Assembly: GCA_013151365.1 (NCBI GenBank)
Contig: JAADIK010000057.1
Location: 1 to 10,585, forward strand
DNA: 10,585 nt
Reading direction: 5' to 3'
Origin: Deltaproteobacteria bacterium
Lineage (GTDB): Bacteria; Desulfobacterota; Desulfobulbia; Desulfobulbales; Desulfobulbaceae
The notes under the pieces were generated by a model that did not search any database, was not told the DNA's origin, and was given only the letters and a program-made list of their open reading frames with translations. A program made the translations under genes and the position numbers. This document shows, piece after piece, positions 1-5,241 of the stretch (position 1 is the stretch's first letter; every line of letters starts with the position of its first letter).

Positions 1-841
1 CCAGGCTCAGGTAACCGCCGGTCAGCGCCTTGCCGACACACATGATGTCCGGAGCAACGCCCGCGTGTTCGGCGGCGAAGAGCCTGCCGCTACGGCCGAA
101 ACCGGTGGCGATTTCATCAAAGATGAGCAACAGGCCCTGCTGGTCGCAGAGGCGGCGCAGGCGGCGCAGGTATTCCGGATGATAAAACCGCATGCCGCCG
201 GCGCCTTGGACGATGGGTTCCACGATGATTGCCGCCAGTTCGTCCCGGTGTTCCGTTGCCAGTCCCGTCATTTCGGCGATATCTCCGTCATCCCAGGTTC
301 CGGAAAACCTGCAGCGGGGCGCCGGGGCAAAGAACTGCCGGGGCAGGGCGTGCTGAAAGACGTGGTGCATGCCGGTGACCGGGTCGCAGACCGACATGGC
401 GTGAAAGGTGTCGCCGTGGTAGCCGGAGCGGATGGTCAGCAGGCGGTTTTTCCGGGGTTTGCCCAGGGCGTGCCAGTACTGCAGGGCCATTTTCAGCGCT
501 ACTTCGACCGCCACCGACCCGGAATCGCAGAAAAAGACCTTGTCCAGCGGTTCCGGGGTGATTTTCACGAGCAGGCGGGCGAGATCGACCGCCGGTTCGT
601 GGGTCAGGCCGCCGAACATGACATGGGCCATCTTGGCCGCCTGTTCGGAGACGGCCCGGTTGAGGACCGGATGAGAATAGCCGTGGATGGCCGCCCACCA
701 GGACGACATGCCGTCGACCAGTTCCCGGCCGTCCATGAGACGGATGCGCACCCCGGCGGCCGATTCCACCGGATAGACCGGCAGGGGCGCGGTCATGGAC
801 GTGTAGGGGTGCCAGATGTGCCGGCGGTCAAAATCAAGCAA
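1..841 (-). CDS. bioA: Adenosylmethionine-8-amino-7-oxononanoate aminotransferase (DAPA synthase), 3' end cut by the window
   Basis: BioA is a cytoplasmic PLP enzyme that transfers an amino group from S-adenosylmethionine to KAPA, giving DAPA, the substrate for dethiobiotin synthetase. I translated this frame by hand; 280 codons are visible and the C-terminal third lies off the left edge (E. coli BioA is about 429 residues). Family landmarks in order are HIWHPYTSM near the N-terminus, GMSSWWAAIHGYSHP, HVMFGGLTH, DSGSVAVEVALKMALQYW, GYHGDTFHAMSVCDP, EPIVQGAGGMR, DEIATGFGRSG and GKALTGG, whose Lys271 is the expected PLP-binding lysine. No ATG or GTG lies in frame near the 5' end. The best start is TTG at 841-839, overlapping the bioB stop by 8 bases, so translation is probably coupled to bioB. 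Identity is secure; the start is less so. Confidence 0.95.
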   Translation of the reverse strand, partial: MLDFDRRHIWHPYTSMTAPLPVYPVESAAGVRIRLMDGRELVDGMSSWWAAIHGYSHPVLNRAVSEQAAKMAHVMFGGLTHEPAVDLARLLVKITPEPLDKVFFCDSGSVAVEVALKMALQYWHALGKPRKNRLLTIRSGYHGDTFHAMSVCDPVTGMHHVFQHALPRQFFAPAPRCRFSGTWDDGDIAEMTGLATEHRDELAAIIVEPIVQGAGGMRFYHPEYLRRLRRLCDQQGLLLIFDEIATGFGRSGRLFAAEHAGVAPDIMCVGKALTGGYLSL

Positions 842-1799
842 AGGTAAAGCCCATCCCGGAAAATGTCCGCAGGTCATCTTCCATGGCGTTGCCGATGGTG
901 GTCAGGTAGTTGCCGACCATGGCGCCGTTGGCGCCGGCGGTAAAACAGCGGTACTGGTCGCGGCCCAGTTGCTGGCGGCCGCCGGCGATGCGGATGACGA
1001 CCTGCGGATTGATGAAGCGGAAGAGGGCAATGGCGGTCAGCACCTCCTCCACGGCCAGCGGCTCGCGGTCGGCCAGCGGGGTGCCGGCGATGGGGGTCAG
1101 GATGTTGAGCGGGATGGAGTCAACCGCAAGCTCCCGCAGTTCCAGGGCCAGGTCGATGCGGTCGGCCGTGGATTCGCCCATGCCGATGATGCCGCCGGAA
1201 CAGAGCGACATGCCCGCCTCCCTTGCCATCTTCAGGGTCGCCGTCTTTTCTTCCCAGGTGTGGGTTGTGCAGACGCGGGGAAAAAAATTGCGGCAGGCTT
1301 CCAGGTTGCAGTGGTAGCGGCTGACGCCCATTTCTTTGAGGCGCCGTGCTTTTTCAGGGGTCAGCAGGCCCATGGAGCCGCAGAGCTGTAGGGATGTCCG
1401 CCGGCCGATGGCCTGGTAAATCTCGGCGAATTGATCGAGCAGGTCCATGCTGACACTGCGGCCGCTGGTGACCAGCGAAAACCGGTGGACGCCGTGGCGG
1501 TCGTTTTCCCCGGCCAAGGCAAGGGCCTGTTCCATGGCGGCGATTTCATACTCGGCGACGCCGGTGTGGTGGCGGGCGGACTGGGCGCAGAAGCGGCAGT
1601 CCTCTGAACATTTGCCGCTTCTGGCATTGATAATGGAACAGAGCGAAAAATCGGTACCGTGAAAGTGGTCCCTGACGCGGTCGGCGGCGGCCCACAGTTC
1701 TTCCCGGTCGGCGTCGGCGGCAAGCTGCAGGGCGGTCTGCCGGTCAACGGGAACTCCGTCAAGGACGGTTGTCAGTGTCTCTTGAATCAATGATGCCAT
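834..1799 (-). CDS. bioB: Biotin synthase (radical SAM), with an unusual auxiliary-cluster cysteine set
   Basis: BioB inserts sulfur into dethiobiotin to make biotin. I start it at ATG 1799 (321 residues), which has AGGGA a few bases upstream; a TTG at 1814 would add five residues. The radical SAM motif CSEDCRFC supplies Cys64, Cys68 and Cys71 for the [4Fe-4S] cluster. LCSGGIIGMGE (Cys200), VVIRIAGGR and FTAGANGAMVGNYLTT are typical of the family. E. coli BioB binds its [2Fe-2S] cluster with Cys97, Cys128, Cys188 and Arg260. Here the Cys97 position (RFSLVTSGR) appears to be Ser108, while Cys140 and Cys200 match the other two. Extra cysteines occur at 164, 169 (YHCNLEAC) and 177 (VCTTHTW). This pattern resembles BioB of strict anaerobes. 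The gene lies 62 bases after the YkgJ-type gene and overlaps bioA. Confidence 0.95.
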   Translation of the reverse strand: MASLIQETLTTVLDGVPVDRQTALQLAADADREELWAAADRVRDHFHGTDFSLCSIINARSGKCSEDCRFCAQSARHHTGVAEYEIAAMEQALALAGENDRHGVHRFSLVTSGRSVSMDLLDQFAEIYQAIGRRTSLQLCGSMGLLTPEKARRLKEMGVSRYHCNLEACRNFFPRVCTTHTWEEKTATLKMAREAGMSLCSGGIIGMGESTADRIDLALELRELAVDSIPLNILTPIAGTPLADREPLAVEEVLTAIALFRFINPQVVIRIAGGRQQLGRDQYRCFTAGANGAMVGNYLTTIGNAMEDDLRTFSGMGFTFA

Positions 1800-1828
1800 G
1801 ATGTCCCTATGCAAAAAAATGAAGGTAA

Positions 1829-1845
1829 GCCCCGGCTATCGGGGC
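1829..1845 (-). other. GC-rich hairpin between the YkgJ-type gene and bioB
   Basis: A perfect 6-bp stem (GCCCCG / CGGGGC) with a 5-base loop lies in the 62-base gap. Read on the minus strand it is followed by TTACCTTCA and then seven T's. The T run starts about ten bases after the stem, too far for a standard intrinsic terminator. It may be a weak attenuator, a processing site that sets bioBA levels apart from the upstream genes, or nothing. Confidence 0.4.
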
Positions 1846-1861
1846 GGCCGGATTCAGCCGG

Positions 1862-2488
1862 TTAGCGTGCACAAAAGGGTTCGGCCACCCGGGGCGGACC
1901 GGCCACGATCATGTCGGCAATGGTGCGCCTGACCCTGGGGAAGAGGTGGCGTTTGCCGCCCAGCAGTTCGTTTTCCAGGTCGGCCAGTCTCTTGAAGAGT
2001 TCGGTGCGGTCCATGCCGGGCGCGTCGGTTTCCTGTTCGTATTTCTCTTTGACAATCTCCTGGCAGTGAAAGCACCCCGGGAAGCGGAGCTGCCGGCCGT
2101 CCGGACGGGTCATGGTGGCCGGGACGCCGTGCATGCGGCAGATCATCAGCCGGTGGGGGTAGAGGGCGCAGAGCCCGTCTTCGTTGAGGGGGCACATGAG
2201 CTGAGGTCGTTCACCTGCGGCCAGCAGGGCGCGGCTCTCCGCGACATACTGTTTTGCCCGGTCCGTGATCCGGTTCAGCCGCCCGGCATCCAGGGTCCGG
2301 ATTCCCTCCCAGAGATAGGCCCATTCGCTGTAGGTGTGGTGCTGGAAATAGCTGTCGCAGCAGTTGTCCCGGCAGCCTTCGCAGGTCAGGCTGATTTCGC
2401 CGGCGACCCGGTCGTAACCTGATTCCATGGCCGCATAGATGTCCGAGAGATTTTTTGAGAGTTCCGGCGGGAGCTGAATTTCTTTCAT
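1862..2488 (-). CDS. YkgJ/CxxCxxCC-family cysteine-cluster protein
   Basis: A 208-residue soluble protein with the cysteine pattern of the YkgJ family (often called putative zinc- or iron-chelating domain). Cysteines sit in CEGCRDNCC (36, 39, 43, 44), then Cys99 and Cys107 (CPLNEDGLC), Cys117 (MICRMHG) and FPGCFHC (139, 142). LNEDGLCALYPHRLMICRMHG-like text is typical, since family members keep a C-x(n)-C-x-IY..RP..C core. The family is thought to bind metal or an Fe-S cluster; no reaction is settled for most members. There is no signal peptide or membrane segment. It starts 20 bases after AMMECR1 and precedes bioB, so a role near metal or Fe-S supply to biotin synthase is possible but is only inferred from position. 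No strong Shine-Dalgarno sequence is visible, which suggests coupling to the gene upstream. Confidence 0.88.
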   Translation of the reverse strand: MKEIQLPPELSKNLSDIYAAMESGYDRVAGEISLTCEGCRDNCCDSYFQHHTYSEWAYLWEGIRTLDAGRLNRITDRAKQYVAESRALLAAGERPQLMCPLNEDGLCALYPHRLMICRMHGVPATMTRPDGRQLRFPGCFHCQEIVKEKYEQETDAPGMDRTELFKRLADLENELLGGKRHLFPRVRRTIADMIVAGPPRVAEPFCAR

Positions 2489-2508
2489 GACAAGATGATC
2501 AAGCCGTT

Positions 2509-3081
2509 TTACGGGCCTTCCTCAAAGTATTGCACCTGGTAGGTCTGTATTTGCAGGTTGCCGGTTTTCCACGCGTCCTCGCGGAGCCCCGCCTTGAGGC
2601 AGAGTTGCCCGAGGAACAGCGGCACCGACGGCAGTTGTTCCCAGACCTGGGGCAGAAAAGTGGCGCTCCGGCCCGCCGCGTCCGCCAAGATAACTCCGTC
2701 GACCTGCGGCCGCAACTGCCGGATCAGGTCGTCGGCGTCCTGGTAGGCCAGTGACCGGGGCTCCGTGAGGACGCTGACCTCGATGTTCAACTCGGGCAGT
2801 TCATCTACCGTAACCGGCGAGAATCTATAGTCATTGAAGGCGGCGTTGACGGCATGCCGCCGTACGCCGTTAACAATGGTTTCCGTGCCGGTCAGGCTGC
2901 CGATGCAACCGCGCAACTGCCCCTTTTTCTTCAGGGTAACGAAAACCCCCAGCCTCGCCTGCAGGGCGGGATCGGAGAGTTCCTCCGGTCCGACCGGATC
3001 CGCCGGATCTACCCGCAGGTGCTTTTCGATGGTTTGTCGGGCCAGGCGGATGAGAATCCGGCCCTGTTGTTCACTCAGCAT
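2509..3081 (-). CDS. AMMECR1-domain protein (AmmeMemoRadiSam system protein A family)
   Basis: A 190-residue AMMECR1-domain protein. The signature LRGCIGS lies at residues 56-62 with Cys59, the most conserved part of the family. It is followed by the usual AFNDYRFSPVTVDELPELNIEVSVLTEP stretch, here residues 81-108. The C-terminal half (DGVILADAAGRSATFLPQVWEQLP, then KAGLREDAW) also matches bacterial members. In many prokaryotes AMMECR1 is found with a Memo-like protein and a radical SAM enzyme, and the molecular job of the set is unknown. Neither partner is visible here; the only radical SAM enzyme in the window is BioB, two genes downstream. GAGGATAGCC before the ATG gives a good ribosome-binding site. 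It is probably the first gene of the minus-strand unit that ends in bioA. Confidence 0.93.
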   Translation of the reverse strand: MLSEQQGRILIRLARQTIEKHLRVDPADPVGPEELSDPALQARLGVFVTLKKKGQLRGCIGSLTGTETIVNGVRRHAVNAAFNDYRFSPVTVDELPELNIEVSVLTEPRSLAYQDADDLIRQLRPQVDGVILADAAGRSATFLPQVWEQLPSVPLFLGQLCLKAGLREDAWKTGNLQIQTYQVQYFEEGP

Positions 3082-3119
3082 GGCTATCCTCGTTTATGGA
3101 CGGGTACTTATTAAAGGAT

Positions 3120-3148
3120 AAGATAAGGAATAAAAGAGGATATTGCAA
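3120..3148 (-). promoter_or_regulatory. Candidate sigma-70 promoter for the AMMECR1-ykgJ-bioB-bioA unit
   Basis: On the minus strand, TTGCAA (3148-3143) and TATCTT (3125-3120) are 17 bases apart, an ideal spacing, though each hexamer matches the consensus at only four of six positions. A short dyad, CTTAT-N6-ATAAG (3107-3122), overlaps the -10 side and could be an operator. The rest of the gap to rtcB (3149-3290) is GC-rich and holds a 6-bp inverted repeat (GTGCCA/TGGCAC, 3241-3278), but no gene and no clear terminator. Confidence 0.4.
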
Positions 3149-3290
3149 ACAGGAACTGGAAATCAGTCCCGCCGCCACCCCCGGCCTCGCGTTTTCCTGC
3201 CCACGAAGGGCGGTTCGGCGCCGGAGGTCGAGAAGTGGAAGTGCCACCTATCTTACCGGTTTTATTTCTGTTTGGCACGGTTCTCTGCGA

Positions 3291-4460
3291 TCAGCCCTTA
3301 ATGACCGCCAACGGATGCAGGGTCACGACCACTTCGACAAGGTCGATCTGATTTTCAATCACCTGGTCGATATTTTTGTAGGCCCCGGCGGCCTCGTCCA
3401 GGTCCCTCCTGCCGCGGATGGAATGGATAATGCCCTGGTCGTCCAGCTTTTTGACCTCAGTCTCCAGGTCAAGCTGTCGCTGGGCCTGTTTGCGGCCCAT
3501 TTTACGGCCGGCGCCATGGGAACAGGACTCGAAACTCTCGCTGTTGCCCTTGCCGCGAACGATATAGCTTGGAGTCCCCTGAGAGCCCGGAATAATTCCC
3601 ATTTCTCCTTCCCGGGCACGGGTCGCCCCCTTGCGGTGGACCATGACCTGCCGGTGGAAATGGGTCTCCATGGCGGCATAGTTATGGGCGATATTGATGA
3701 ACGAAGAAAACGACACCGGTGAGGCCACGGCCCGGAAGGCCTCCATGACTCGTTCCATTATCAATTTTCTGTTGGCCAGGGCAAACTCGACGCAATAGTC
3801 CATTTCGCGTATATATTGCCGGCCGGCCTCGGAGGAGAGCGGCAGAAAGGCCAGCTGCCAGTTTCGGGGAATCGTTGAGCCCCGGCGGGCATTGAGCTGA
3901 ACGGCCAGGCGGTTGTAATAGTTGGCGACCTTGAAGCCCAGGTTGCGGCTGCCCGAGTGAATCGTGATCCAGATGTGGCCGTCGCTGCCCTTTTGGATCT
4001 CGATAAAATGGTTGCCGCCGCCAAGGGTCCCGAGCTGGGTCAGGGCATTTTTATATTCCTGCGAAACCAGAGGAAGCTCTTCGAGGGGGAATTCAGTTTT
4101 CGGCATTAGGGCCTTGCTTTGGCGAGTCTTATGGTGTTTGAAGCCAAGCGGAACGGTGCGCCGTATAATTTTAACGATTGCTTTGAGCTGGTCGCTACTG
4201 ATCCCGGTAAGCGAGGTCCGCAGGGCACACATGCCGCAGCCGATATCCACTCCCACGGCATTGGGAATAATGACGTCTTCGGTCGCCATAACCCCGCCGA
4301 TGGGCATGCCGTAGCCAAGATGGGCGTCGGGCATGACGGCAATATGCTTATAAACAAAAGGCAGGTTGGCCAGATTCCGGGCCTGGCCCATGGCCCCGTC
4401 ATCAATATCATCCAGCCAAAGCTTGATGGGCCGTTTTTCCGTAGTGATGATCTGTTTCAT
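3291..4460 (-). CDS. rtcB: RNA-splicing ligase RtcB (GTP-dependent 3'-phosphate/5'-hydroxyl RNA ligase)
   Basis: RtcB joins RNA ends carrying a 2',3'-cyclic or 3'-phosphate to a 5'-hydroxyl end, using GTP and Mn2+, in RNA repair or tRNA splicing. At 389 residues it is the usual length for bacterial RtcB. Visible family motifs are MPDAHLGYGMPIGGV (43-57), GVDIGCGM with Asp72 and Cys75, GGGNHFIE with Asn150-His151, HSGSRNLG with His168, NIAHNY with His259, VHRKGATRA, IPGSQGTPSYIV and SCSHGAGR, whose His315 is the expected guanylylation site. All metal ligands seem intact. No archease, RtcA or RtcR gene is adjacent, so it is not the E. coli-type rtcBA operon. It is the first minus-strand gene, diverging from the ACT gene, and is separated from AMMECR1 by 209 bases. 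AAAAGG precedes the ATG. Confidence 0.96.
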   Translation of the reverse strand: MKQIITTEKRPIKLWLDDIDDGAMGQARNLANLPFVYKHIAVMPDAHLGYGMPIGGVMATEDVIIPNAVGVDIGCGMCALRTSLTGISSDQLKAIVKIIRRTVPLGFKHHKTRQSKALMPKTEFPLEELPLVSQEYKNALTQLGTLGGGNHFIEIQKGSDGHIWITIHSGSRNLGFKVANYYNRLAVQLNARRGSTIPRNWQLAFLPLSSEAGRQYIREMDYCVEFALANRKLIMERVMEAFRAVASPVSFSSFINIAHNYAAMETHFHRQVMVHRKGATRAREGEMGIIPGSQGTPSYIVRGKGNSESFESCSHGAGRKMGRKQAQRQLDLETEVKKLDDQGIIHSIRGRRDLDEAAGAYKNIDQVIENQIDLVEVVVTLHPLAVIKG

Positions 4461-4500
4461 GGCCTTTTCCCCCGACTCAGTGTCTGCGGCAGGAACAGCG

Positions 4501-4535
4501 CCTTGTTTTCACCGTGGGGTGTGAATATTGCAAGG
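4501..4535 (-). other. Nested inverted repeat in the rtcB upstream region
   Basis: Two nested stems, CCTTG/CAAGG (4501-4505 with 4531-4535) and TTCAC/GTGAA (4508-4512 with 4521-4525), form a 35-base hairpin starting about 40 bases upstream of the rtcB start codon. It could be a leader structure or a regulator site. I found no convincing -35/-10 pair for rtcB on the minus strand. Confidence 0.35.
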
Positions 4536-4596
4536 TCTGGTTAGGCGCCATGATCCGCAACCACCTGGTAATCTTGCGCCTGGTTATGATCTGTGT

Positions 4597-4626
4597 TTGA
4601 CAGCGTCTGACGTCAAAGCATATAAT
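4597..4626 (+). promoter_or_regulatory. Consensus-like sigma-70 promoter for the ACT-ATPase operon, overlapped by a dyad
   Basis: TTGACA (4597-4602) and TATAAT (4621-4626) are both perfect matches, 18 bases apart. Transcription should start near 4633, giving a leader of about 165 bases before the ACT gene. A dyad TTTGAC-N10-GTCAAA (4596-4617), which also contains the palindrome TGACGTCA (4608-4615), covers the -35 box and the spacer. A protein bound there would be placed to block this strong promoter. This operator role is inferred. Confidence 0.75.
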
Positions 4627-4650
4627 TTATCAGGATCATTGGTCGCGGTC

Positions 4651-4688
4651 GATTGAACCGATGTCCGGCTCCGAGTCTCGGTTCAATC
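4651..4688 (+). promoter_or_regulatory. 11-bp inverted repeat in the operon leader
   Basis: GATTGAACCGA (4651-4661) and TCGGTTCAATC (4678-4688) are perfect complements around a 16-base loop, followed by AACTTTTCTG. It lies just after the predicted transcription start. It could be an attenuator or stabilising 5' hairpin in RNA, or a two-sided protein site in DNA. The short, interrupted T run makes it a poor terminator. Confidence 0.55.
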
Positions 4689-4696
4689 AACTTTTC

Positions 4697-4712
4697 TGCT
4701 ATAATTATAGCA
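4697..4712. promoter_or_regulatory. Perfect 16-bp palindrome TGCTATAATTATAGCA
   Basis: The sequence reads the same on both strands and contains TATAAT on each. Neither orientation has a good -35 at 16-18 bases, so it is not clearly a promoter. It may be a regulator site within the leader of the ACT-ATPase operon or a remnant of a divergent promoter. Confidence 0.4.
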
Positions 4713-4799
4713 TGTCCGGGATCAATATCGGGCAAAAAATGTGCCGGTGATAACCTGAAATTTTTTTTATTTTAACCTGAGTGGTGGCGGGAGGTGAGC

Positions 4800-5213
4800 A
4801 TGGCATTTACTATTCAAGGGGTCGACTACTATTACACTACGGTCAGGGATCAGCCGGGGGAGGCCTATAAACTCCTGCACCTGCTGGAAGGCATGGGCGT
4901 GAACCAGCTGGCCTTCACGGCAACGCCTGTCGGGCCGAGTTCAACCCAGCTCGCTCTCTTTCCCGAAGACCCGGGTCTGCTGGTCCATGAAGCCCAGTTG
5001 GCCGGGATTGTTCTGGATGGCCCTCATCAGGCTCTGCTGGTACAGGGTGATGATGAGCTGGGGGCCTTGGCGGGAATCCATCAGAAACTGTATGATGCCA
5101 ACATCAATGTTTATGCATCGACCGGGGTGACGGACGGAAAAGGGAGTTTCGGCTATCTCATCTATGTCAAAGGTGATGACTTTGAACGGGCGGCCGAGAC
5201 ATTGGGGGTATGA
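4800..5213 (+). CDS. Small tandem ACT-domain protein, probable ligand sensor
   Basis: A 137-residue soluble protein. Two ACT-like halves can be seen: about 8-55 (YYYTTVRDQPGEAYKLLHLL, then a strand pattern LAFTATPVG) and about 77-135 (ALLVQGDDELGALAGIHQKL, then INVYASTGVTDGKGSFGYLI). ACT folds bind amino acids or other small ligands and change the activity of a partner. There is no catalytic domain. The start is ATG 4800, set by GGGAGG ending six bases upstream; a GTG at 4794 lies inside that ribosome site. The ATPase-OmpA gene begins 28 bases downstream, so the two are very likely co-transcribed. The ligand and the partner are unknown; the ATPase is the obvious candidate partner by position only. 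Confidence 0.82.
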   Translation: MAFTIQGVDYYYTTVRDQPGEAYKLLHLLEGMGVNQLAFTATPVGPSSTQLALFPEDPGLLVHEAQLAGIVLDGPHQALLVQGDDELGALAGIHQKLYDANINVYASTGVTDGKGSFGYLIYVKGDDFERAAETLGV

Positions 5214-5241
5214 CTCTCACATAAAATAAAAACAGGCGGCC

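Noticed and set aside
65..847. 260-residue open frame on the plus strand
   Set aside because: It is antisense to bioA, whose full set of family motifs is present on the minus strand.
3273..3290. TGGCACG-like sigma-54 half site on the plus strand
   Set aside because: The GG to GC distance is one base too long and it would read antisense into rtcB.
3082..3290. BirA or BioR operator before the biotin unit
   Set aside because: No TTGTAAACC-type dyad or TTATCTATAA-type box is visible; only a weak CTTAT-N6-ATAAG repeat.
4651..4700. tRNA-like T-loop text GGTTCAATC
   Set aside because: It is simply one arm of the 11-bp inverted repeat; no acceptor, D or anticodon arms can be drawn.
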